A stretch of 7,724 bases of DNA from Kiritimatiellia bacterium (GCA_007128275.1 SKXR01000196.1:1-7724), one strand, 5' to 3'; positions 1 to 7,022 are shown, numbered from the stretch's first letter. Program-made: numbers and translations. The notes: generated by a model from the letters alone, not told the origin.

Positions 1-1170
1 ACATTGTCGGTGGTGTCCAACTTGTCCCTGCTCGGGTTCTTCAAGTACTTCGATCTTGCCGCGCGCAGCGTGAATCAATTAGCGGCCTTCTTTGGCGTTG
101 GAACGGAGGAGCTGGTGCCGTTGTTGCACGTCGTCTTGCCGGTTGGGATCTCGTTCTACACGTTCCAGAGCATGAGTTACTCGATGGATATCTACATGCG
201 CGCGGCCAAGCCCGCGCGCACCATCTGGGATTTTGCGTGTTATGTGGCCTTGTTCCCCCAGCTCATCGCCGGGCCCATTGTGCGCTACCGCGATCTGGCC
301 GATCAGTTGGTCTATCGGACGCATACCTGGGCCAAAGCAACCCTCGGCATCAGTTTTTTCATCGTCGGGTTGGCCAAGAAGGTGATCATGGCCGACGGCG
401 TGGCGTTTCTGGTCGGGGACGCGTTTGAATCGGCCGCCCCGGGGCTGTTCTCCGCATGGGCCGGGACCTTGGCGTATGCCATGCAGATCTACTTTGATTT
501 CAGCGGGTACTCGGATATGGCTGTTGGTTTGGGGCTCATGCTGGGGTTCCGTCTGCCACAGAATTTCAATTCACCCTATAAAGCGGTTTCGATCACTGAC
601 TTCTGGCGGCGCTGGCACATATCGCTTTCAAGTTGGCTACGCGATTACCTCTATATCCCGCTCGGCGGCAACCGACTCGGCGCGCTGCGCACCTACGTCA
701 ACCTGTTCATCACCATGTTGCTTGGCGGCCTCTGGCATGGAGCAAACTGGAACTTTGTCGTTTGGGGTGGATACCACGGCGCCCTGCTTGCTTTGGAACG
801 GAAGGCGGGGAAGAAAGGGTTGTGGGCGTGGGCGCCGGTTCCGTTGCAACGTCTGCTCACGTTCCTGCTGGTCATGTTCGGCTGGGTCTTTTTCCGGGCG
901 GACACAATGGGGCAGGCCGGGGCGATCTTTCGGGGGATGCTGGGCCTAAACGGCCTGGAAGGGTACGTACTCGAGTTGATCCGGGGCAACCCGTTGCCTT
1001 ATATTCTGTTGGTGGCCACCATGCTCATGGCGTTCGGCGCGCCCAATTCCTGGGAAATCCGGTGGCGGGCCAATCCGTGGTACTTTGTGGTTCTGGGCGT
1101 ATTGTTTATCGTATCCGTACTCACCATTTTCGTGAATGCGGCTTCTCCGTTTCTCTATTTCCAATTCTAA
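1..1170 (+). CDS. MBOAT family O-acyltransferase, AlgI type (5' end cut by window)
   Basis: Membrane-bound O-acyltransferase of the AlgI/PatA group. Family members pass acetyl groups across the inner membrane so that a partner can O-acetylate a polysaccharide. The frame is open to base 1, and the first visible segment (NLSLLGFFKYF) lies well inside AlgI-type proteins, so about 80-100 N-terminal residues are probably missing; the TTG at base 4 is not a credible start. Visible family blocks in order: FQSMSYSMDIYMR (bases 163-201), FPQLIAGPIVRYRDL (about 253-297), FDFSGYSDMAVGLGLMLGF (about 493-549), FWRRWHISLSSWLRDYLYIPLGG (about 601-669) with a conserved His at 616-618, and GGLWHGANWNFVVWG (about 724-768) whose His at 736-738 is the expected catalytic residue. 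Hydrophobic segments fill the rest. The stop is 4 nt before the AlgJ/AlgX-type gene, its usual partner. The acceptor polymer cannot be told from sequence. Confidence 0.93.
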   Translation, partial: TLSVVSNLSLLGFFKYFDLAARSVNQLAAFFGVGTEELVPLLHVVLPVGISFYTFQSMSYSMDIYMRAAKPARTIWDFACYVALFPQLIAGPIVRYRDLADQLVYRTHTWAKATLGISFFIVGLAKKVIMADGVAFLVGDAFESAAPGLFSAWAGTLAYAMQIYFDFSGYSDMAVGLGLMLGFRLPQNFNSPYKAVSITDFWRRWHISLSSWLRDYLYIPLGGNRLGALRTYVNLFITMLLGGLWHGANWNFVVWGGYHGALLALERKAGKKGLWAWAPVPLQRLLTFLLVMFGWVFFRADTMGQAGAIFRGMLGLNGLEGYVLELIRGNPLPYILLVATMLMAFGAPNSWEIRWRANPWYFVVLGVLFIVSVLTIFVNAASPFLYFQF

Positions 1171-1174
1171 AATC

Positions 1175-2446
1175 ATGAGCGATAAATCCAAACTGGAAAG
1201 CCGGGAGAAAGGCGTGGGCCGGCACGCGGCGGTCCTGTTCGTGGCGCTCTTTGCTCTTGGGTGGGTCATCGTGCTCGCAGCGGACTGGTATTTCCGGTTT
1301 GCGCGTTATGAATGGGATAAGCAGCTAATTTCAAGGCCGCCCCGCGCCGCGCTGGATGTCGCGGATAGACCCGCATTCCGGACCAACCTTGTTCAAGCGA
1401 CAAGAGGCGGGGATCTAACCCAATTAATCGGCATCCAACGTGTCGCCGAACGCTTCGAAGAGGACCGTCCTGCAGGCTACAGGGTGATTGATCCGTTCGG
1501 TTTTACCAATCCTCCGTATGAACGTGATGCTGCTCCGGACATGGTTGTGGTGGGCGACAGCTTCATGGCGACAGGGAACATGGACCAGCTTTTCAGCACG
1601 AAGCTCGCCGCTACATCCGGACTGTTTGTCTATAATCGTGCGCTATTCGGGCATGGGCCCTTTGTCAGTGTGCTCCATTTTATGGATGATCCGCGGTTTC
1701 AAGAAACGCCTCCCCGGGTCGTTGTGTGGGGCTTCGCGGAACGGGAAATCGACGGCGTCTTTTTCGACAGTTTTGCGTATCGGATACGTACTCGCGATGT
1801 GCGGATGGAGGCGGAGATCGGCGCGGAAACCGCGAGACCGGGCCGGACTCGTGTATACTGGCGTGCATTTGCTCCCCGAAGTCTGAAAGCGTCTCTGCCC
1901 AATACATCCTTTATGGCGCAAGTGGGAGAATGGCTGTGGAACCGTGCGCGATACGTTCTGTTCCGCCGGATCACGCCATGGGTTGTCGTGGCTGCGGAGC
2001 CCGTGGCGGGGGATCCTGTGTTGTTTTATCGCCATCATATTGGGGTCTTGGGGCGAGATCCGGAGGAGTTGAGACTCGAACTTATCGCCCCGAGTGTTCA
2101 AGTCTTTGATGAATATTGTCGTGAGCGGGGGATGGAATTGGTCGTTGTGTTGATTCCGGAAAAGGAACAGGTCTATCGCCACGCGCTTCCGGCACAATTT
2201 AATCCGCCCGAGGACCCATTGCCCCCATCCACTCTTTGGACTGTGGAACAAGAACTGAAGGCCCGGAATATACGGGTTGTCAATATGCTGGCCCCTTTTC
2301 GAGAAGCCTTCCAGCGGGGAGAACGTCTTTATTGGCAGGACGATACCCATTGGAATCCGCATGGGGTGCAAATGGCGGCAGAACACGTTTGGGAAGAAGT
2401 GATGAACGTCTTCCCTGACCTTGTAAGAACAGGAGATATCGAGTAG
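1175..2446 (+). CDS. AlgJ/AlgX-type SGNH-like polysaccharide O-acetyltransferase, membrane anchored
   Basis: Predicted periplasmic acetyltransferase that takes acetyl from the MBOAT partner and puts it on sugar hydroxyls. The start at 1175 (MSDKSK) gives 423 residues and a 4-nt gap from the MBOAT stop; the frame is open upstream to an ATG at 1136, but that would overlap the MBOAT gene by 35 nt. A basic N-terminus precedes one hydrophobic helix (about residues 18-37), suggesting an inner-membrane anchor with the rest periplasmic. The catalytic signature of the family is present: VVVGDSF with Ser129 as nucleophile (G127-D128-S129), a VVWGFAERE segment like the conserved W..ER block of AlgJ/AlgX, and near the C-terminus DDTHWNPHG with D390 and H392 completing the triad. 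The length suits AlgJ/AlgX-type proteins. No Shine-Dalgarno sequence is seen; translation may be coupled to the MBOAT gene. Whether this is functionally AlgJ, AlgX or an exopolysaccharide-specific relative is open. Confidence 0.9.
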   Translation: MSDKSKLESREKGVGRHAAVLFVALFALGWVIVLAADWYFRFARYEWDKQLISRPPRAALDVADRPAFRTNLVQATRGGDLTQLIGIQRVAERFEEDRPAGYRVIDPFGFTNPPYERDAAPDMVVVGDSFMATGNMDQLFSTKLAATSGLFVYNRALFGHGPFVSVLHFMDDPRFQETPPRVVVWGFAEREIDGVFFDSFAYRIRTRDVRMEAEIGAETARPGRTRVYWRAFAPRSLKASLPNTSFMAQVGEWLWNRARYVLFRRITPWVVVAAEPVAGDPVLFYRHHIGVLGRDPEELRLELIAPSVQVFDEYCRERGMELVVVLIPEKEQVYRHALPAQFNPPEDPLPPSTLWTVEQELKARNIRVVNMLAPFREAFQRGERLYWQDDTHWNPHGVQMAAEHVWEEVMNVFPDLVRTGDIE

Positions 2447-2455
2447 GCTTCCGCT

Positions 2456-2716
2456 ATGAAACGGTGCCTTAGATATGCTGGGATTGTGGGCCTAGGCATG
2501 ATCCTGACGGCTTGTTCCAGCGAAAACTGGTATGAGGGAACACGTGCGCACAGCAAGAGCCGTGACGCCTATGTGGAGGACCGGATGGAGACCGGGCTCT
2601 CTGAACTGGAAGCAAAGAAAGCCTGGGAAATGGAACAGATCCTTATTCGGGCGCATGGCGGCGATGTGGAGCGCTCCTTGAGCGGGGAAGAACTCGACCA
2701 ACTTATTGAGCCCTGA
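2456..2716 (+). CDS. Small putative lipoprotein of unknown function (86 aa)
   Basis: I do not recognise the family. The N-terminus is a textbook lipoprotein signal: positive MKRCLR, a hydrophobic stretch (AGIVGLGMI), then the lipobox LTAC with the lipidated Cys at residue 20, followed by SSE. Ser at +2 would favour outer-membrane sorting under the E. coli rule, which may not apply here. The mature part is about 66 residues, strongly charged and probably helical, rich in Glu, Lys and Arg, with no further Cys and no catalytic motif. It starts 9 nt after the acetyltransferase stop and its TGA overlaps the ATG of the following glycosyltransferase by one base, so it belongs to the operon and is very likely a real gene. 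A role as an envelope anchor or accessory for polysaccharide acetylation or export is only inference from position. Confidence 0.8.
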   Translation: MKRCLRYAGIVGLGMILTACSSENWYEGTRAHSKSRDAYVEDRMETGLSELEAKKAWEMEQILIRAHGGDVERSLSGEELDQLIEP

Positions 2717-3828
2717 TGCCATCTACCAGTCCTGTTGTTTTGCATGTCGTGTGGAATCTCATCCGTGGCGGAACGGAAGGGCAGTGCGCGCGCGTGGCGA
2801 TGCAGTTGGCGGGAAACGGGGGACAACACCGCGTCGCCGTTTTCCGGCGTGAAGGTTTCTTCCTCGATCCCGTCGAAGCAACGTGTGGAGCCGTGCATCA
2901 CGTTGATATCCGGAGCGCAAAATCTCCCCGCACTCTTCTGGAACTTCATCGACTCAAGCGTTTCATTCTCAAAGAGCGCATTGATGTGGTCCATTGCTGG
3001 GATGCGGATGCCGTGATTTTCGGATCGTTGGCCGCGCGTTGGGCGGGCGTACCTTTCATCACCAGCCGCCGCGATCTCGGCGAGATCTATCCCGAATGGA
3101 AATTGCGCCGAATGGCGGAGGCCGACCGGAGGGCAAGTGCGGTGGTGGTAAACGCCCATGCCATCAAGGAACAGTGGGCGCATGCGGCGCGTCCGCCCGC
3201 AAAAATCGTTTGTATCTCCAACGTGCTTGATGTCGAGGAGTTCGATGCGTTGTCGAAGGAATCATTCCTGGAACTTCCGGAAGGTCGCTGGATCGGTGTC
3301 GTGGCAAGGCTTGATCCGGAGAAGGACGTGGATACGGTTATTCGAGCGGCCGCCCTTCTTAGGCAAACCCATCCCGATGTGCGACTTGCCGTTGCCGGCG
3401 ACGGAAAAGAACGCGCTCGCCTCGAGGCCTTGGCCGCCGAATGCGGGACCGGCGAAAGCGTCCGATTCCTTGGCGATATCACGTCCGTGCCCGCCTTCCT
3501 CAAGCGGTGTTGTGTGGGGTTGCTCACGCCGAAAGCGAACGAGGGCTTGTCCAACACGATTCTCGAATACATGGCGGCGGCTCTGCCTACGGTGGCTACG
3601 GATTGTGGCGGCAACGGGGAATTGGTGAAGAATGGCGAAACCGGGTATCTGGCGCCCGTGGGAGATGAGGCGCATGTCGCCGCCGCGATTAGGAATTTGC
3701 TGGATCATCCGGAGAGGGCTGCGGCCTATGGGAAACGGGCGAGAGAAGTGATAGGTAGGCACCATCGACCGGAACAGGTGGCTCGGCAGTTCGAAGCACT
3801 GTACGAGGGAATAGTCCTTGGGCATTAG
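2716..3828 (+). CDS. GT4 family glycosyltransferase (GT-B fold)
   Basis: Predicted cytoplasmic glycosyltransferase of family GT4, 370 residues, a normal length. The N-terminal acceptor domain has the usual glycine-rich loop (VWNLIRGGTEGQ, about residues 12-23) and the HCWDAD segment in the 90s. The C-terminal donor domain begins near GVVARLDPEKD (about 194-204, with Arg198 and Lys203 in the usual phosphate-contact positions), continues through VRLAVAGDGKERARLE and VRFLGD, and has the EX7E motif (E276 to E284, EGLSNTILE) followed by MAAALPTVATDCGG and NGETGYL, typical of GT4. Its ATG overlaps the lipoprotein TGA by one base (TGATG), indicating translational coupling. The retaining mechanism and nucleotide-sugar donor are family knowledge; the specific sugar and acceptor cannot be predicted. 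It is the last gene of the left operon, converging on the minus-strand operon 34 nt away. Confidence 0.93.
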   Translation: MPSTSPVVLHVVWNLIRGGTEGQCARVAMQLAGNGGQHRVAVFRREGFFLDPVEATCGAVHHVDIRSAKSPRTLLELHRLKRFILKERIDVVHCWDADAVIFGSLAARWAGVPFITSRRDLGEIYPEWKLRRMAEADRRASAVVVNAHAIKEQWAHAARPPAKIVCISNVLDVEEFDALSKESFLELPEGRWIGVVARLDPEKDVDTVIRAAALLRQTHPDVRLAVAGDGKERARLEALAAECGTGESVRFLGDITSVPAFLKRCCVGLLTPKANEGLSNTILEYMAAALPTVATDCGGNGELVKNGETGYLAPVGDEAHVAAAIRNLLDHPERAAAYGKRAREVIGRHHRPEQVARQFEALYEGIVLGH

Positions 3829-3841
3829 GTCTTGGTTGTTT

Positions 3842-3856
3842 GCGATGTCGCATCGC
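3842..3856. terminator. Hairpin between convergent genes, possible bidirectional terminator
   Basis: The 34-nt gap between the stop codons of the convergent GT4 (plus) and TupA-like (minus) genes contains a perfect inverted repeat: GCGATG at 3842-3847, loop TCG, CATCGC at 3851-3856. It sits where a terminator is needed by both operons. There is no T-tract after the stem on either strand, and 6 bp is short, so intrinsic termination would be weak. It could instead be an mRNA 3'-end protecting hairpin, or chance. Confidence 0.35.
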
Positions 3857-3862
3857 TCGTAA

Positions 3863-4801
3863 CTATTCCGGCAGTTTCAGTTTGTCGCCGAGTATCCGGT
3901 CGTATTCCGAAGGGTCGAAGCGTTCCAGGCCGCTCCCGTGATAGAACGTGAGTTCCCCGAAATAGACGCGGTCCTTGAATTGGAAAAGGTCGACGCGCAC
4001 GTAGGGGAATCCCGCGGATAATGCTTCCGCCACGCGGATCATCTCCTCCAGCTTTCCCGGACGCTCCACAGCGCGGCCATTCGGCCAGAGAGGGCGCTCG
4101 CCTTCCCATTCCGTCCAGATGAATGGCTGCAGGTTCCAGTCGGAATCATAGAAATTGCGTCGGTGCGCGGTCTCCCGGTCCAGATCCACCTGGATGGTCT
4201 CTATCGTTCCGCCGAAGCAGTGGAGCTTGTAGTCTTCGGGGATGTTCCCCTCTGCATCCACTAACAGCTCCTCTGCCACGATCACGGGCCGCATCCCCTT
4301 GTAAGGCCATTCGCGTGATGCCGCATAGTGGTTGGTGCGCATCCATTCCCGGAACTGGCGTCGGATCTTCCGTTCGTCTTCCTGTTGTTTGTTGCGCACC
4401 AGGTAATTTTGTCCGCTGCCGTGGTTGACCTTCAGAATGAAGGCGTCGGGCAGTTCGGCAAGCCGGATGTCGTGCGCGCGCTGGTAGGTTCGGATCAGCG
4501 GGATCAGGTATTCCTCGCCAATGACGTCCCTCACAAAATCCCGAACCGCATATTTATCGGCGGCGATGCGTTGCCGGGGATCGCGATAGTGAAGCTTCAT
4601 CCAGTTCATCTTCTCGTTGAGCGTGCGGGGCTCGTCCCAGTTCAAGGGATAGCCAAAGGTGCTCTCGAAGGCGCGCTCGATGTGATGGCGGTCCGGCGTC
4701 CAGCCGCCTTGCATATACTCCCGGAGCCATACGAACGGATAGAGCAGGTGAAAGCCCCAATCCGTTTCTTGGTACAGATGCTTCAGCCACGGTTTCATCA
4801 T
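3863..4801 (-). CDS. TupA-like ATP-grasp protein (polysaccharide modification)
   Basis: Matches the TupA-like ATP-grasp family, named from the Bacillus teichuronopeptide protein TupA and common in capsule and exopolysaccharide loci. ATP-grasp enzymes activate a carboxylate as acyl phosphate for ligation to an amine; here an amino acid or peptide-like group on a glycan is the inferred use. Start at 4801 (MMKPW) gives 312 residues; an upstream ATG at 4891 would overlap the GT2 gene by 80 nt and adds unlike sequence. Blocks seen: LNEKMNWMKL (61-70), DKYAVRDFV (82-90), IGEEYLIPL (94-102), ILKVNHGSG (122-130, with the likely ATP-binding Lys124), REWPYKGMRPVIVAEELL (163-180), DYKLHCFGG (190-198), RNFYDSDWNLQPF (215-227), and YVRVDLFQF to YFGELTFYHGSGLERF (267-295, Glu283 a likely metal ligand). 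It lies 10 nt downstream of the GT2 stop, so one transcript is likely. No Shine-Dalgarno sequence is evident. The exact substrate is unknown. Confidence 0.88.
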   Translation of the reverse strand: MMKPWLKHLYQETDWGFHLLYPFVWLREYMQGGWTPDRHHIERAFESTFGYPLNWDEPRTLNEKMNWMKLHYRDPRQRIAADKYAVRDFVRDVIGEEYLIPLIRTYQRAHDIRLAELPDAFILKVNHGSGQNYLVRNKQQEDERKIRRQFREWMRTNHYAASREWPYKGMRPVIVAEELLVDAEGNIPEDYKLHCFGGTIETIQVDLDRETAHRRNFYDSDWNLQPFIWTEWEGERPLWPNGRAVERPGKLEEMIRVAEALSAGFPYVRVDLFQFKDRVYFGELTFYHGSGLERFDPSEYDRILGDKLKLPE

Positions 4802-4811
4802 GATTCGGCGA

Positions 4812-5834
4812 CTATTTCGGAGTCTTCCAGCTTGGTTTTGCGCGTGCGAGACCCATGAGATCCCACATGCGAGCCCAGCCATAGGCGGCATAAATTACAC
4901 ATAAGGCGGCGAAGTGTTTGGCTGTTCTCCCTTTGAGACTTATGTAGAGCGCCGGCAGGATAATGACGCCCATTAAAGGCAATACGAGCAGGAACGAGAG
5001 GGCCTGACCGGTCAGCATCCCGATGGTCACGCCGATGCCGGCGGAGAACAGACCGGTCGCATATGCCATGGCGAACTTGGGCGCGTTGCCGCCAATCTTG
5101 CCGCCGCTGATCTTGACGATGTGCTCGTAGCTGCGTCGATTGGCATGCCAGACCTGTTGCCGGTAGAATTCCTGCAGGGTCGTGGGCTCGCCATGATGTA
5201 CCACGCGCAGGTCCGGCAGGCCTAGAACGGGAATGTCCTTCATGTAGGCGCGAAACGCAAAATCGGTGTCTTCCCCGGTGGGTAGTTTCTCATTGAACCC
5301 GTTGACCGCGTCGAATACGGCGCGATGCAGAATCATATTCCGTGTTGTAGCCAGACGGAAACCCTCCGCGCGGACCACGTGCCGCCCCATGAATTCCTCC
5401 ATGCGGGGGTTCTTGTTGAGCCAATGAAAGTTCCAAGCCGCCTGTAACCAATTCATGGGATCCGGCGGGCGGGCGGGCCAGGCAAGCAAGACCCCTTCGC
5501 TGCCCGCGAGGAGGGGATACGCCTGTTCCAGCCAGTCCTCCGCCACTTCGCAATCGCCGTCGACATAGGCCAACCAGTCGCCCGACGCTTCCCGGGCGCC
5601 CCGATTCCGGCACACGGGAATATTGGCCCCGGGCAGCTCAATCACCTTCGTGAAACCTGCCTCCCGTGCGGCTTCCGCCGTGCCGTCCCCGCTCCCTCCA
5701 TCCACCAGGACGGTCTCCACCTGTACCCCCTCCGGTTTCCGCATCGCGTCCACGGATCGCTGCAAGCGGGCCACATGCCGCGCTTCATTGAAGGCCACGA
5801 CCATGATGGATAATGTATGGCTGGTCTGTCTCAT
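4812..5834 (-). CDS. GT2 family glycosyltransferase with C-terminal membrane segments
   Basis: Predicted inner-membrane glycosyltransferase with a cytoplasmic GT-A domain. The start at 5834 gives MRQTSHTLSIMVVAFNEARH and 340 residues; it lies 7 nt after a good -10 box. ATGs at 5846 and 5930 in the same frame are inside or upstream of that promoter and are rejected. The GT-A domain shows SIMVVAFNEA (9-18), VLVDGGSGDGT (42-52) for nucleotide binding, ANIPVCRNRGAREASGDWLAYVDGD (70-94) with the metal-binding D92-G-D94, an acidic GEDTDF block (188-193) expected at the acceptor site, and a QQVWHANRR segment (226-234) where processive relatives carry QxxRW. Three hydrophobic stretches follow (about 254-276, 279-299, 304-322). 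Inverting transfer from a nucleotide sugar, perhaps to a lipid carrier, is the family expectation; sugar and linkage cannot be read. First gene of a two-gene minus-strand operon with the TupA-like gene. Confidence 0.92.
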   Translation of the reverse strand: MRQTSHTLSIMVVAFNEARHVARLQRSVDAMRKPEGVQVETVLVDGGSGDGTAEAAREAGFTKVIELPGANIPVCRNRGAREASGDWLAYVDGDCEVAEDWLEQAYPLLAGSEGVLLAWPARPPDPMNWLQAAWNFHWLNKNPRMEEFMGRHVVRAEGFRLATTRNMILHRAVFDAVNGFNEKLPTGEDTDFAFRAYMKDIPVLGLPDLRVVHHGEPTTLQEFYRQQVWHANRRSYEHIVKISGGKIGGNAPKFAMAYATGLFSAGIGVTIGMLTGQALSFLLVLPLMGVIILPALYISLKGRTAKHFAALCVIYAAYGWARMWDLMGLARAKPSWKTPK

Positions 5835-5841
5835 GGGGGAG

Positions 5842-5869
5842 AGCATAGCAGGTGGCGGGCGCTTGCCAA
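5842..5869 (-). promoter_or_regulatory. Promoter of the GT2-TupA operon, near-leaderless
   Basis: Reading the minus strand, TTGGCA (5869-5864) is followed after 16 nt by TATGCT (5847-5842), a good sigma70-type pair. Only 7 nt (CTCCCCC) separate the -10 box from the ATG at 5834, so transcription would be expected to start at or within a base or two of the A of ATG. That leaves no room for a Shine-Dalgarno site. The near-identical architecture of the facing promoter supports the call. Confidence 0.7.
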
Positions 5870-5888
5870 ATTGAATTGAACATGTTTG

Positions 5889-5917
5889 TTGGCACCGGAT
5901 GCTTGTAGCGATATTCT
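5889..5917 (+). promoter_or_regulatory. Promoter of the GT4-rsmD-coaD unit, near-leaderless
   Basis: TTGGCA (5889-5894), a 17-nt spacer, and TATTCT (5912-5917) form a sigma70-type promoter. CACCCCC (5918-5924) then leads straight into the ATG at 5925, the same 7-nt distance as in the divergent promoter. The message would start at or almost at the A of ATG. The -35 boxes of the two promoters are 19 nt apart, so polymerases on the two would crowd each other. Confidence 0.72.
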
Positions 5918-5924
5918 CACCCCC

Positions 5925-7022
5925 ATGCACATTGCTTTCTTCATGCAGGATACGGGCACGATGTACGGAGCCGAACGCGCGACGCTGGATCTAGCTCTTG
6001 CCTTGCAGGGACGTGAAGGCGTCCGGGTCAAGGTGTTCTTAATCGAAGAGACGCGCTTGAATCTCGCCCGCAGTGACTTGCGCGAGGCCTTTGAGGCGCG
6101 GGATATACCGGTGGAGTCTATGCCCGTGCGGCACGCTTTTTCGTGGAAACTCATCCACGTGCTGCGAGCGGCCCTACGGCGCGATGCCGTCGATGTGCTT
6201 CATACGGTGGGATACAAAGCGGACCTGCACGGGGGTATAGCCGCCCGCCTTGGAAAGGTTGTGCCGGTTGTAGGGACCGTACACGGTTGGTTGTTTCGTC
6301 GGGACTTCAAGGAGCGATGCTACGCCCGCATCAATCTGTGGGCTCTGCGCCGATTCAGCCGGGTCGTCGTGTTATCGCGGTACTATGAGCGCTACATGAA
6401 GGATCAGGGTGTTCCCAGCCGGGTACTGATGCATATCCCTTCAGGGTATCCCGCTCCATCCGCCGTTGAGCCGAAAGCCTCTTCCGAACCCTTCACGGTG
6501 GGCATGATGGGGCGGCTGAGCGGGGAAAAGAATCACGCCATGTTTCTCCAAGTGGCCAAAGAGCTAAGGCGCAGAAGGGTGCCTGTGCGTTTCGTGATTG
6601 CGGGTGATGGACCGGATCGAGATCGCATCAGGAAACACGTGGAGGCGGAGAAACTGGCGGCGGTTGAGATGCGCGGCTACATGCCGATGCCGGATTTCTT
6701 TCAAGAGATTCATGTGTTGGCCATGTGTTCCCATATGGAGAACCTGCCATACAGTCTCCTCGAAGCCATGGCGTTCGGGGTGCCCGTGGTCGCGACGCGG
6801 GTGGGCGGCATTCCCGATTTGGTAGAGGATGGCGTGAACGGGTATCTTGTCGAGCCAAACGACGCATCGGGCATGGCCGACCGAATTCGCGAATTGTCCG
6901 CGGACGACAGACTGCTGAATCGGATGGCACAGGCCGGGGCCGAGAAGCTTGGACGCGAATTCAGCGTGGAGCGTCATCTCGATGACCACGTGCGCATGTA
7001 TCAAGAATTGATCGGGGAGTAA
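5925..7022 (+). CDS. GT4 family glycosyltransferase (GT-B fold), second copy
   Basis: Predicted cytoplasmic glycosyltransferase of family GT4, 365 residues. The ATG at 5925 (MHIAFFMQDTG) begins right at the first beta strand of the fold and lies 7 nt past a -10 box; an in-frame TTG at 5886 lies upstream of the promoter's -35 box and is rejected. N-terminal domain: QDTGTMYGAERATLDLA (8-24), then VDVLHTVGYKADLHGGIAAR and VGTVHGW. Donor domain: FTVGMMGRLSGEKNHAMFL with the expected Arg and Lys, VRFVIAGDGPDRDRI, VEMRGYMPMPDFF, the EX7E motif ENLPYSLLE (E272 to E280), then FGVPVVATRVGGIPDLVEDGVNGYLV, all classic GT4. It is clearly diverged from the other GT4 in the window, so this is not a recent duplication. 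rsmD follows 8 nt after the stop, which suggests cotranscription. Donor and acceptor are unknown. Confidence 0.93.
   Translation: MHIAFFMQDTGTMYGAERATLDLALALQGREGVRVKVFLIEETRLNLARSDLREAFEARDIPVESMPVRHAFSWKLIHVLRAALRRDAVDVLHTVGYKADLHGGIAARLGKVVPVVGTVHGWLFRRDFKERCYARINLWALRRFSRVVVLSRYYERYMKDQGVPSRVLMHIPSGYPAPSAVEPKASSEPFTVGMMGRLSGEKNHAMFLQVAKELRRRRVPVRFVIAGDGPDRDRIRKHVEAEKLAAVEMRGYMPMPDFFQEIHVLAMCSHMENLPYSLLEAMAFGVPVVATRVGGIPDLVEDGVNGYLVEPNDASGMADRIRELSADDRLLNRMAQAGAEKLGREFSVERHLDDHVRMYQELIGE
7014..7019 (+). promoter_or_regulatory. Possible ribosome binding site of rsmD
   Basis: GGGGAG ends 11 nt before the rsmD ATG and lies across the last codons of the glycosyltransferase gene. It is the only purine-rich Shine-Dalgarno-like stretch near a start in this window, but the spacing is on the long side, so it may be coincidence in a Gly-Glu codon pair. 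Confidence 0.35.

Noticed and set aside
1822..1834. CGCGG-AAA-CCGCG inverted repeat in the acetyltransferase gene
   Set aside because: Only a 5-bp stem inside coding sequence, expected by chance at this base composition.
1643..2386. 247-codon minus-strand open frame opposite the acetyltransferase gene
   Set aside because: The plus-strand gene there has full catalytic motifs; the antisense product shows no recognisable domain and is a typical GC-rich shadow.
2431..2455. AGGAGA as a ribosome binding site for the lipoprotein gene
   Set aside because: It lies about 20 nt before the ATG, too far for normal initiation.
4328..4858. 176-codon plus-strand open frame opposite the TupA-like gene
   Set aside because: The minus-strand protein matches a known family throughout; the reverse frame mirrors its codons and has no domain features.
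4802..4891. 30-residue N-terminal extension of the TupA-like gene, starting at an ATG at 4891
   Set aside because: It would overlap the GT2 gene by 80 nt, the extra residues do not resemble the family N-terminus, and MMKPW at 4801 fits the operon spacing.
5835..5930. Longer starts for the divergent genes (5930 or 5846 on the minus strand, TTG at 5886 on the plus strand)
   Set aside because: The longest forms would overlap each other across the promoters, and the extra residues precede the first beta strand of both glycosyltransferase folds.
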